Positions 51,501 to 59,041 of a DNA stretch of 64,000 nt are shown here, one piece after another. The stretch is taken from contig CAXXIF010000006.1 in the NCBI GenBank assembly GCA_963677375.2, positions 186,001 to 250,000 on the forward strand, read 5' to 3'. Below the pieces are notes generated by a model. That model was not told the origin of the DNA. It searched no databases and saw only the letters and a program-made list of their open reading frames with translations. Made by a program: the position numbers and the translations under genes. Each line of letters begins with the position of its first letter. Within the stretch, counting starts at the first letter, position 1. This stretch comes from Pseudaeromonas sp963677375. GTDB taxonomy: Bacteria; Pseudomonadota; Gammaproteobacteria; Enterobacterales; Aeromonadaceae.

Positions 51501-52242
51501 ACCCTGCGCCGTGCCGGTGGACCCGCGTCACCGGCTCTTGACCTCCAAATACAATCCGGCCCGTACCTATACCGCGGAAGGGACGGTCGGGATCGGTGGC
51601 GTTTACATGTGCATCTATGGCATGGACTCGCCCGGCGGCTACCAACTGGTGGGTCGCACCCTGCCGATCTGGAACAAATTCCTCAAGAACCCGCAGTTTG
51701 CGGCCGGTGAGCCCTGGCTGTTGCGCTTCTTCGACCAGGTGAAGTTCTACCCGGTCAGCGAGGCCGAGCTGGATGTATTGCGGGAGCAGTTCCGTGAGGG
51801 TAAGGCGCAGATCCGTATCGAGGAGGAGATTTTCTCGCTCGGTGCCTATGAGCAGTTCATCGACGACAACCAGCAGAGCATCGCCGAGTTCAAGGCGCGG
51901 CAACAGGCCGCTTTTACCGAAGAGGTGGCCCTGTGGCAGCACGAAGAGCAGCAATTGGCCGAGCTGGGTGAGGTGGTCAGTGAGGCCGAGGCCATCCCCG
52001 AAGATCACCATGCGGTGGAAGCCGATATCAGCGGCAACATCTGGAAGTTGCTGGTCGAGCCCGGTCAGAGCGTCAAGGCGGGCGAGCCCCTGCTGATCGT
52101 TGAGGCGATGAAGATGGAATTTGCCATCTATGCCCCGGTAGATGGTGTGGTGAGCCGCATCAGTTGCAAGGCCGGTCGACCGGTGCAGGCCGGGGATGCC
52201 CTGCTGTATATCGAAGCGGGTGAGCCGGAGTTGGTGGCCTGA
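48589..52242 (+). CDS. uca: Urea carboxylase
   Basis: Biotin-dependent enzyme that carboxylates urea to allophanate using ATP and bicarbonate. Domains in order over 1,217 residues: biotin carboxylase (1 to about 450; NKVLIANRGEIAVRI, STAGGGGIGM, EVNTRLQVEHPITE), carboxyltransferase-like AHS2 and AHS1/KipA-KipI modules (about 470-1000; GYWDIGVPPSGPMDDRAFRL, TGDMPVILTHDGPSLGGFVC), and a C-terminal biotinyl domain with the biotinylated lysine in VEAMKMEF. ATG 48589 has AAAAGGA at good distance. It follows allophanate hydrolase and precedes the GntR gene. Confidence 0.96.
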   Translation: MFNKVLIANRGEIAVRIIRTLRRLGVPSVAVYSDADRHSLAVQLADEAVALGGNSPAESYLRSDLILAAAIATGAEAVIPGYGFLSENAGFAEQCAAAGIVFVGPTPTQLRQFGLKHEARALAQAAQVPLTPGSGLLDSVDHALSEAERVGYPLMLKSTAGGGGIGMTRCDSPAELEAAFATVKRLGEQFFNDAGLFIERFVEAARHVEVQIVGDGQGTVVALGERDCSLQRRNQKVVEETPAPGLLAETRARMLAAAVSLGQSVGYQSVGTVEFIYDGKRDDFYFLEVNTRLQVEHPITERVTGIDLVEWMLLIAAGTPPDMQQLPEPQGAAIEVRLYAEDPLKNFQPSPGTLTEVIFPPQGPDLRVDGWIEQGSEVSAHYDPMLAKLIVYGKDRAEAIERLQQALDQTRLGGIATNLDYLRQISRWSRFIDGDVATQALNSFTFLPAAVEVVVAGTYTTVQDYPGRVGYWDIGVPPSGPMDDRAFRLGNRLVGNTPDAAGLECTILGPSLRFHSDTLIALTGAPSAATLDGEPVAYHSAIAVKAGQLLVLGKVSQGCRSYVAIRGGLDLPVYLGSRATFALGQFGGHAGRPLRIGDVLPLAAQVEREVHTDALPMRLQPGFGEFPQVSAEGLVWEIGVLYGPHGAPDFFTTESIAQFFATEWQVHYNSNRLGVRLVGPKPSWTRTDGGEAGLHPSNIHDCEYAVGSINFTGDMPVILTHDGPSLGGFVCPVTIAKAELWKVGQVKPGDKIRFKAMSFDEALARELAWDGAIEQLQAPELPPHVQPSLQPDHTVSACVINALPACGDHPGVAYRQAGDKYILLEYGDNVLDLRLRMRIHALMESLKATPVAGIAELAPGVRSLQIRYDSRIIHQSDLIAALLERESQLPPVSSLQVPSRVIHLPMAFEDSATLDAVSRYRQSVRDTAPWLPNNVDFIQRINGLESREQVRDILFDARYMVLGLGDVYLGAPCAVPVDPRHRLLTSKYNPARTYTAEGTVGIGGVYMCIYGMDSPGGYQLVGRTLPIWNKFLKNPQFAAGEPWLLRFFDQVKFYPVSEAELDVLREQFREGKAQIRIEEEIFSLGAYEQFIDDNQQSIAEFKARQQAAFTEEVALWQHEEQQLAELGEVVSEAEAIPEDHHAVEADISGNIWKLLVEPGQSVKAGEPLLIVEAMKMEFAIYAPVDGVVSRISCKAGRPVQAGDALLYIEAGEPELVA

Positions 52243-52283
52243 GTATCGGATGGTAGTGGGCTGGATCGGTTGAGGAGAGCGGT

Positions 52284-53066
52284 ATGGAAGTGCAACACAG
52301 CAGCAAGCGACGACTGGGCGAGCCGAAACCCAGGCCGGTGAATCGGGCCGATCGGGTGTATGCCGAACTCAAGGAGCAGATCTTCAATTTTTCCCTGCTG
52401 CCCGGCGATCGCTTCAGCGAAAACGAAGTGGCCGAACGGATGGATGTCAGCCGCACGCCGGTACGGGATGCCCTGTACCGGCTGCAACAGGAGGGTTATG
52501 TGGAGGTCTATTTCCGCAGTGGCTGGCAGGTGCGGCCCTTCGATTTTAATTACTTCGAAGAGTTGTACGACGTGCGCATCGTGCTGGAGGAAGCGGCCAT
52601 CCGTCGCCTCTGCGATGGTCTGTTGCAAGGGCCTGAGTTGGAGCAACTCAAGCAGACCTGGCTGGTGGCCGAATCGGAACGCTTGGCCGACGGTCAGTTG
52701 GTGTCGCAACTGGATGAGCAGTTCCACTGTCTGCTGGTTGCCGCCTGCGGCAATCGGGAAATGGCCACCCTCCATCGAGGCGTCAGTGAGCGGATACGCA
52801 TCATCCGGCGTCTGGATTTCACCCAAGGGCCGCGCATCGCCGCTACCTACATAGAACACGGTGCCATTCTGGGGGCCGTGCTCAAACGCCGCAGCGAAGA
52901 AGCGTTGCGGTTACTGAAGTCGCACATCGAGGCCAGCAAGGCCGAGGTGCGCAAAATTACCCTGCATATGTTGCATGCCGCTCGCGAGCGGTCCCGGCAA
53001 CGGCAGGAATCGAGTTCTATCGCTTCACCCCTGATAACTAGTATCCCGACAATAACGAGTGCATGA
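52284..53066 (+). CDS. GntR-family (FCD) transcriptional regulator
   Basis: A 260-residue regulator with an N-terminal winged helix (RADRVYAELKEQIFNFSLLPG, FSENEVAERMDVSRTPVRDALYRLQQEG) and a C-terminal FCD ligand-binding domain (YFEELYDVRIVLEEAAIRRL, DEQFHCLLVAACGN, HGAILGAVLKRRSEEALRLLKSHI). GAGGAG precedes the ATG. It lies between urea carboxylase and urtA, so it most likely controls this operon, and TTGTATACAA upstream of the first gene fits an FCD-type operator. The ligand (urea, allophanate or another nitrogen signal) is unknown. Confidence 0.9.
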   Translation: MEVQHSSKRRLGEPKPRPVNRADRVYAELKEQIFNFSLLPGDRFSENEVAERMDVSRTPVRDALYRLQQEGYVEVYFRSGWQVRPFDFNYFEELYDVRIVLEEAAIRRLCDGLLQGPELEQLKQTWLVAESERLADGQLVSQLDEQFHCLLVAACGNREMATLHRGVSERIRIIRRLDFTQGPRIAATYIEHGAILGAVLKRRSEEALRLLKSHIEASKAEVRKITLHMLHAARERSRQRQESSSIASPLITSIPTITSA

Positions 53067-53174
53067 CTAACTAACGCGACATGGTATCGGGCCAGATGTG
53101 CATCTGTGCCCACGAACAAGGTAAGCCCCACAAGCGTTTGTGCGGTGACCTTTCATTGAACAAGGAGATGTTTC

Positions 53175-54464
53175 ATGAAAACCACATCATTCAAGCAAGT
53201 ATCCCGTCTGTCTCTGCTGGCATTGGCCATCGCCTCTGCCGGTGCGTTCGCCGCCGATGACACCATCAAGGTTGGCGTACTGCATTCGCTGTCAGGCACC
53301 ATGGCGATTTCCGAGACCACGCTCAAGGACACCATGTTGATGCTGATCGATGAGCAGAACAAGAAGGGTGGCGTGCTGGGCAAGAAGCTCGAAGCTGTGG
53401 TGGTGGACCCGGCCTCCAACTGGCCGCTGTTTGCCGAAAAGGCCCGTGAGTTGATCCAGAAAGACAAGGTAGCCGCCATCTTCGGCTGCTGGACCTCAGT
53501 CTCCCGCAAGTCGGTGCTGCCGGTGGTGGAAGAGCTCAACAGCATACTGTTCTATCCGGTGCAGTATGAAGGTGAAGAGTCCTCCAAGAATGTGTTCTAC
53601 ACAGGTGCGGCGCCAAACCAGCAAGCCATCCCGGCGGTGGATTACCTGATGGCCAATGGCGTCAAGCGTTGGGCGCTGCTCGGGACTGACTATGTCTACC
53701 CGCGCACCACCAACAAGATCCTCGAAGCTTATCTGAAGTCCAAGGGCGTGGCAGCGGCTGACATCATGGTCAACTACACCCCCTTCGGGTATGCCGATTG
53801 GCAGTCCATCGTCTCCGATGTCAAGAAGTTCGGCTCGGCAGGCAAGAAGACGGCTGTGGTGTCCACCATCAATGGTGACGCCAACGTGCCGTTCTACAAG
53901 GAGCTGGGTAATCAGGGGATCTCCGCCAAGGATATTCCGGTGGTGGCCTTCTCCGTCGGTGAAGAAGAACTCTCCGGCATCGACACCAAGCCGCTGGTAG
54001 GCCATCTGGCCGCCTGGAACTACTTCCAGAGCGTGGAGTCTGATGCAAACACCGCCTTCATCGATCAGTGGCACAAATTCACCGGCAAAGAGAGCCGCAC
54101 CACCAATGACCCGATGGAAGCCACCTATATCGGCTTCAACATGTGGTTGAAGGCCGTTGAGAAGGCGGGCACCACAGATCCAGAAAAGGTACAGGATGCG
54201 CTGATTGGTGTCGCTGTTCCCAACCTGACCGGTGGTTATGCCGCCATGTTGCCGAATCACCACATCACCAAGCCGGTGCTGATTGGAGAAATCCAGGATG
54301 ATGGCCAGTTTGAAGTGGTTTCCGAAACCAAGGGTACTGTCGCCGGTGACGAATGGTCCGACTATCTGCCGGGCTCCAAGGATCTGATCGCCGACTGGCG
54401 CAAGCCGATGTCCTGCGGCAATTTCAACGTCAAGACGGGCAAGTGTGGCGGTAGCGGTAAGTAA
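53175..54464 (+). CDS. urtA: Urea ABC transporter substrate-binding protein UrtA
   Basis: Periplasmic urea-binding protein of 429 residues. A signal peptide (1-26, ending GAFA) is followed by the Leu/Ile/Val-binding-type fold: DDTIKVGVLHSLSGTMAISE, AAIFGCWTSVSRKSVLPVVEE, LFYPVQYEGEESS and DYVYPRTTNKI, all typical of UrtA/FmdD. An AAGGAG ribosome-binding site lies nine bases upstream. A 232-base gap with hairpins separates it from urtB, consistent with higher expression of the binding protein. Confidence 0.95.
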   Translation: MKTTSFKQVSRLSLLALAIASAGAFAADDTIKVGVLHSLSGTMAISETTLKDTMLMLIDEQNKKGGVLGKKLEAVVVDPASNWPLFAEKARELIQKDKVAAIFGCWTSVSRKSVLPVVEELNSILFYPVQYEGEESSKNVFYTGAAPNQQAIPAVDYLMANGVKRWALLGTDYVYPRTTNKILEAYLKSKGVAAADIMVNYTPFGYADWQSIVSDVKKFGSAGKKTAVVSTINGDANVPFYKELGNQGISAKDIPVVAFSVGEEELSGIDTKPLVGHLAAWNYFQSVESDANTAFIDQWHKFTGKESRTTNDPMEATYIGFNMWLKAVEKAGTTDPEKVQDALIGVAVPNLTGGYAAMLPNHHITKPVLIGEIQDDGQFEVVSETKGTVAGDEWSDYLPGSKDLIADWRKPMSCGNFNVKTGKCGGSGK

Positions 54465-54484
54465 CAGACCATGCCGTTAGCAGG

Positions 54485-54563
54485 GTAACGGGTCCGGGTC
54501 AGCGCGTCATGGCTGGCCTGGACCCGCCCGGTTACGAGTCGGGGCGCCCCAGTCGCCCCGGCT
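54485..54563 (+). repeat. Tandem hairpins between urtA and urtB
   Basis: The first hairpin pairs GTAACGGGTCCGGGTCAG (54485-54502) with CTGGCCTGGACCC (54513-54525) and GTTAC (54531-54535); a short GCCCG bulge is left out. The second pairs GAGTCGGGGCG (54536-54546) with CGCCCCGGCTC (54553-54563 region), one wobble. No T-run follows either, so they more likely stabilise or attenuate the transcript than terminate it. Confidence 0.7.
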
Positions 54564-54696
54564 CATACGGTCTGCCGTGACCCGAATATCTATCTAGCAT
54601 TTCATTTTTTATCCATTCAACCCGAGGACGCCAAGATGCAAGCATGGAGCAACAGGCACGCATGGAGTTCCTCCCCTCAGCGGGGGAGCGCGCAAT

Positions 54697-56304
54697 ATGG
54701 CCGGTCATCTGCGCTATGGCCTGATGGCTCTGTTCGGACTGATCCTTTCCCTGTGGGTTCCATCCCTTCTGGCCGCCACTGAGGGGACCATGAGTCCGGA
54801 TGAGGCCTTGCAGGTGCTGACAGGGAAGAGCTTCTCCGACAAGGAACAAGCGATTACCGTGCTGGCCAGCAGCGGTAAACCCTATGTGGTGACGCTGTTT
54901 GCCGCCTTGGATAGCGGCAACCTCTACTATCGCAAGAGCGATAACCAACTGGTGGTACGCACGAATACGCTCTTTCATGGATTACAAACGGGGGAGCCCC
55001 TCGTCGGGAAAAGCCATGAATTCAAACGTGTAGGGCTCAATAATGCCCTACGGCGACAGTTGTCGGCCCTGGCGGACGGTCTGGCATTGAATGATCCGGA
55101 TGCGGGCAAACGCCTGGCTGCCGTCAAGTCGATGCTCGGCAAGTTATCGACCCAGCAACTGGGCCCTTTGCAGCAACGGTTGACCAAGGAAACTGAGCCA
55201 GAGGTCAAGCAGTGGCTGACGGGTGTCATCGCCTTCAGCCAACTGGATGCGCCCAGCGCCGAGGCGCGGCTGGCGGCCATCGAGTTGTTAAAACCTCTGC
55301 GCCATCCTCTGGTGCTGGAGCGATTCAAGAGTCTGGCGCAGTCCGACCCGGATGCCAAAGTCCGGCAACAGGCGAACCTGGCCCTCAAGAGCTTGCAACA
55401 CTCGCAACAATTCTACTCTGGCGTCGAGACCCTCTATTTCGGTATCAGCTTGGGCTCAGTGCTGGTACTGGCGGGAATTGGTCTGGCGATCACCTTCGGC
55501 GTCATGGGGGTCATCAACATGGCTCACGGCGAGCTGATGATGCTGGGCGCCTATACCACCTTCGTGTTGCAGCAATGGCTGCCGGATCAGCCGGGCCTGG
55601 CGCTGTTGCTGTCGGTTCCCGCGGCATTTCTGGTCTCCGGAGCCGTGGGCATCCTCATCGAGCGTTCGGTGATCCGCTTCCTGTATGGCCGCCCGCTGGA
55701 AACTCTGCTGGCTACTTTCGGCATCAGCCTGCTGCTGCAACAGGCGGTGCGCTCCCTCTTCTCGCCCCTGAACCAGACGGTGGTGATGCCGAGCTGGATG
55801 AGCGGTACCTGGGTGATCAACGACTTCCTCTCTTTGACCCTGAATCGTCTGGTGATCATAGCGTTCAGTCTGCTGGTGTTTGCCGCTCTGATGTGGCTGC
55901 TCAAGCGCAGCCGGTTGGGGCTGGAAGTCCGGGCTGTCTCTCAGAACCGGGCCATGGCTCGCAACATGGGGGTGCGCTCGGCCCGGGTGAATGCGCTGAC
56001 CTTCGGGCTAGGTTCGGGCATCGCCGGTATTGCCGGAGTGGCGCTGTCACAGCTGACCAATGTGGGGCCAAATCTGGGCCAGAGCTACATCATCGATGCC
56101 TTCATGGTGGTGGTGTTCGGCGGGGTCGGCAACCTGTGGGGCACGCTCGTTGCCGGGCTGACCCTCGGGGTCGCCAACAAGCTGCTGGAGCCGGTCGCCG
56201 GGGCCATGCTGGCTAAGATCCTGATCCTGATCGCCATCATTCTGTTTATTCAAAAACGTCCGCGCGGCTTGTTTCCGCAGCGCGGTCGTGCCGTGGAGGG
56301 TTAA
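54697..56304 (+). CDS. urtB: Urea ABC transporter permease UrtB
   Basis: Inner-membrane permease of 535 residues. The N-terminal signal/membrane segment is followed by an unusual periplasmic helical-repeat domain (about 28-240, heat-repeat-like: SDPDAKVRQQANLALKSLQ), as found in UrtB but not LivH. The permease part (about 245-535) has about eight helices and the conserved GVMGVINMAHGELMMLGAYTT and GLGSGIAGIAGVALSQLTNVGP. GGGGGAG precedes the ATG at 54697. Four bases separate its stop from urtC. Confidence 0.94.
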   Translation: MAGHLRYGLMALFGLILSLWVPSLLAATEGTMSPDEALQVLTGKSFSDKEQAITVLASSGKPYVVTLFAALDSGNLYYRKSDNQLVVRTNTLFHGLQTGEPLVGKSHEFKRVGLNNALRRQLSALADGLALNDPDAGKRLAAVKSMLGKLSTQQLGPLQQRLTKETEPEVKQWLTGVIAFSQLDAPSAEARLAAIELLKPLRHPLVLERFKSLAQSDPDAKVRQQANLALKSLQHSQQFYSGVETLYFGISLGSVLVLAGIGLAITFGVMGVINMAHGELMMLGAYTTFVLQQWLPDQPGLALLLSVPAAFLVSGAVGILIERSVIRFLYGRPLETLLATFGISLLLQQAVRSLFSPLNQTVVMPSWMSGTWVINDFLSLTLNRLVIIAFSLLVFAALMWLLKRSRLGLEVRAVSQNRAMARNMGVRSARVNALTFGLGSGIAGIAGVALSQLTNVGPNLGQSYIIDAFMVVVFGGVGNLWGTLVAGLTLGVANKLLEPVAGAMLAKILILIAIILFIQKRPRGLFPQRGRAVEG

Positions 56305-56307
56305 CGC

Positions 56308-57420
56308 ATGGCTTTGTCATCTATTGCTTCGTCACGCATGGCGTCGTCACTGTTACAGGATAAACGGGGCATGAGTTTGCTGGCCCTGATCTGGCTGGGG
56401 GTGCTGCTGGCGACGGCCGCCCATCTGCTGCTGCCGGAGTCGAGCGCCCTGTATGTGGGCAGCAATACCATCACCCTGCTGGGCAAGTATCTCTGTTATG
56501 CCCTGTTGGCCGTTTCGCTGGATCTGGTGTGGGGCTACCTGGGGATCTTGAGTCTGGGGCATGCCGCCTTTTTCGCCTTGGGCGGTTATGTAATGGGTAT
56601 GTACCTGATGCGTCAGGTCGGTACCCGAGGCGTGTACGGGAATGCTGAACTGCCAGATTTCATGGTGTTCCTGAACTGGAACGAGCTGCCCTGGTTCTGG
56701 CAGGGGGTGGAGCACTTCCCGCTGGCGTTGCTGCTGATTGCGCTGGTGCCGGGTGTGCTGGCCCTGGTGTTCGGTTTTCTGGCCTTCCGCTCCCGGGTCA
56801 CGGGTGTCTATCTCTCCATCATGACCCAAGCGTTGACCTATGCCTTGATGCTGGCGTTTTTCCGCAACGAGATGGGCTTTGGCGGCAATAACGGCCTCAC
56901 CGATTTCAAGGATCTGCTCGGCATTTCGCTGACGGCACCGGGGACGCGGATCACGCTGTTTATCCTCTCGGCCCTGGCGCTGAGTCTGGGCTACGTGGCC
57001 TGTCGGCTGATTGTCAGCTCCAAGCTGGGGCGGGTGGCCGTGGCGATCCGCGATGCCGAGATGCGGACTCGTTTCATCGGCTATCGGGTGGAGTGGTTCA
57101 AACTGGCGCTGTTTGTGTTCTCGGCCATGCTGGCGGGGGTCGCCGGAGCTCTGTATGTGCCACAAGTCGGCATCATCAATCCGGGGGAGTTTTCTCCGCT
57201 GAACTCCATCGAGCTGGTGATCTGGGTGGCGGTCGGTGGCCGGGCAACCCTGTATGGCGCCGTCCTCGGTGCCCTGCTGGTCAACTATGCCAAGTCGGTG
57301 TTTACCGGCGTGTTGCCCGATGAATGGCTCTATGCCCTGGGGGCATTATTCGTACTGGTGACGCTGTTCTTACCCCAGGGCGTCATGGGGTTGTTACACC
57401 GCAAGGAGGCGCAAGCATGA
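56308..57420 (+). CDS. urtC: Urea ABC transporter permease UrtC
   Basis: Second permease subunit, 370 residues, with about ten membrane helices. Family blocks include DLVWGYLGILSLGHAAFFALGGYVMGMYLMRQ, FGFLAFRSRVTGVYLSIMTQALTYALML, GGNNGLTDF and AVGGRATLYGAVLGALLVNYAKS. The start at 56308 lies in a cytosolic leader; homology begins about residue 15-20, so a later start is possible. The stop overlaps the urtD ATG (ATGA). Confidence 0.94.
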   Translation: MALSSIASSRMASSLLQDKRGMSLLALIWLGVLLATAAHLLLPESSALYVGSNTITLLGKYLCYALLAVSLDLVWGYLGILSLGHAAFFALGGYVMGMYLMRQVGTRGVYGNAELPDFMVFLNWNELPWFWQGVEHFPLALLLIALVPGVLALVFGFLAFRSRVTGVYLSIMTQALTYALMLAFFRNEMGFGGNNGLTDFKDLLGISLTAPGTRITLFILSALALSLGYVACRLIVSSKLGRVAVAIRDAEMRTRFIGYRVEWFKLALFVFSAMLAGVAGALYVPQVGIINPGEFSPLNSIELVIWVAVGGRATLYGAVLGALLVNYAKSVFTGVLPDEWLYALGALFVLVTLFLPQGVMGLLHRKEAQA

Positions 57421-58256
57421 ACATGTTAGCCAATACCCGTGAGCTATTTACCACCGATTACTGGCGCCACCGTTTCTCGCCACGCCAGCAGCCGGACTTG
57501 AACCTGACCCATGGCATGATCCTCTACCTGGAAGATATCAGCGTCAGCTTCGATGGCTTCAAGGCGCTGAATAACCTCAACCTTTACATCAAGGCTGGTG
57601 AGTTGCGCTGCATCATAGGTCCGAACGGTGCGGGCAAGAGCACCATGATGGATGTGATTACCGGCAAGACCCGGCCCGATTCCGGCTCGGCCTGGTTCGG
57701 GCAAAATATCGACCTGCTGAGTCTGGATGAACCCGCGATTGCTGAAATCGGCATCGGCCGCAAGTTCCAGAAGCCGACGGTCTTCGAACCGCTGACGGTG
57801 GCCGAAAACCTGGAGCTGGCGATGGCCGGTAGCAAGCGGGTGTGGCACACCTTCCGTAGCCGGATGCACAGTGAGCAGCGGGACTATCTGGATCAGGTGC
57901 TGCTGCTCATCGGGCTGGTTCCCGAGCGCAAACGGTTGGCGGGCGTGCTCTCTCACGGTCAGAAGCAGTGGCTGGAGATCGGCATGCTGTTGATGCAGCG
58001 CCCCCAATTGTTGCTGGTGGATGAGCCGGTGGCGGGCATGACCCATCAGGAGATGGAGCGAACCGCCGAGTTGCTGACCGGGCTGGCTGGAGAGCATTCG
58101 GTGGTGGTAGTCGAGCACGACATGGATTTTGTGCGCAGCATTGCCCATCAGGTCACAGTGCTGCATCAGGGATCGGTGCTGGCCGAGGGCTCTATGGCCC
58201 AGGTGCAGGCCGATCCCAAGGTGATTGAAGTCTATCTGGGGGAGAGTTCATGCTGA
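57417..58256 (+). CDS. urtD: Urea ABC transporter ATP-binding protein UrtD
   Basis: ATPase subunit of 279 residues. Walker A is IIGPNGAGKSTMMDVI, the Q-loop region is FQKPTVFEPLTV, the signature is LSHGQKQWLEIGM and Walker B is LLLVDEPVAGM, with VVVEHDMDFV as the H-loop. The long N-terminal leader (about 35 residues) before LEDISVSFDGFKA is typical of UrtD. Starts at the ATG overlapping the urtC stop and overlaps urtE by seven bases. Confidence 0.95.
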   Translation: MNMLANTRELFTTDYWRHRFSPRQQPDLNLTHGMILYLEDISVSFDGFKALNNLNLYIKAGELRCIIGPNGAGKSTMMDVITGKTRPDSGSAWFGQNIDLLSLDEPAIAEIGIGRKFQKPTVFEPLTVAENLELAMAGSKRVWHTFRSRMHSEQRDYLDQVLLLIGLVPERKRLAGVLSHGQKQWLEIGMLLMQRPQLLLVDEPVAGMTHQEMERTAELLTGLAGEHSVVVVEHDMDFVRSIAHQVTVLHQGSVLAEGSMAQVQADPKVIEVYLGESSC

Positions 58257-58945
58257 AAATTGATGCGGTGAATCAATTCTACGGCCAGTCCCATACCCTG
58301 TGGGATCTCAGTCTGGAGTTGGGCCAGGGTGAGTGTCTGTGTCTGATGGGGCGCAACGGGGTCGGTAAGACCACGCTGCTCAATGCACTGATGGGGCAGT
58401 TGCCGCTCGCCAGTGGTCAGATCTGGTTTGATGGTCAGGCCATCACCCATTTTGCCGTCGAACGTCGGGCCGAGCTGGGGATCGGCTATGTTCCCCAAGG
58501 GCGGCAAATATTCCCCTTGCTGACGGTCGAGGAGAATCTGCGCATCGGTTTGCCTGCGCGGCGTGATAGTCAGCGGCAGATCCCGGAGTTTATCTATGAG
58601 CTGTTTCCGGTGCTCAAGGCGATGAAGCAGCGGCGGGGCGGGGATCTCTCCGGCGGACAGCAGCAACAGCTGGCTATCGGCCGCGCTCTGGTGCTGGACC
58701 CGAAGTTATTGATTCTGGATGAGCCCACCGAAGGGATCCAACCCAATGTGGTGGCGGAGATCGGCGATATCATCCGGCGGTTGAATCGGGACATTGGTCT
58801 GACGGTATTGTTGGTGGAGCAAAAATTGCCCTTTGCCCGCAAAGTGGGTGACAAGTTCTGCCTGCTGGATCGGGGCCGAAACGTGGCAACTGGGGCCATG
58901 TCCGAGTTGGATGAGTCGCTGATCCGTAGCTATCTGACGGTCTGA
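58250..58945 (+). CDS. urtE: Urea ABC transporter ATP-binding protein UrtE
   Basis: Second ATPase subunit, 231 residues, LivF-like. Walker A is MGRNGVGKTTLLNAL, then GYVPQGRQIFPLLTVEENLRIG, signature LSGGQQQQLAIGRAL and Walker B LILDEPTEGIQPNVV. It is the last gene of the urea operon and is followed by a strong terminator. Confidence 0.95.
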   Translation: MLKIDAVNQFYGQSHTLWDLSLELGQGECLCLMGRNGVGKTTLLNALMGQLPLASGQIWFDGQAITHFAVERRAELGIGYVPQGRQIFPLLTVEENLRIGLPARRDSQRQIPEFIYELFPVLKAMKQRRGGDLSGGQQQQLAIGRALVLDPKLLILDEPTEGIQPNVVAEIGDIIRRLNRDIGLTVLLVEQKLPFARKVGDKFCLLDRGRNVATGAMSELDESLIRSYLTV

Positions 58946-58961
58946 ACCCGCTTAATGTCCA

Positions 58962-58999
58962 AAAAAAAGCCGAAACCAGATCATGGGTTTCGGCTTTTT
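58962..58999. terminator. Terminator of the urea operon
   Basis: AAAAGCCGAAACC and GGGTTTCGGCTTTT with a 7-base loop and flanking A/T runs. It can also end the convergent chemoreceptor transcript. Confidence 0.9.
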
Positions 59000-59041
59000 A
59001 TGGCGAACGTCTCGTCCGGCCCTTAATGGACCACCTCTTAG

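Noticed and set aside
53092..53142. Short dyads upstream of urtA (AGATG-TG-CATCT and CACAA-GCGT-TTGTG) as possible second GntR operators
   Set aside because: They do not match the TTGTATACAA palindrome and are short enough to be chance.
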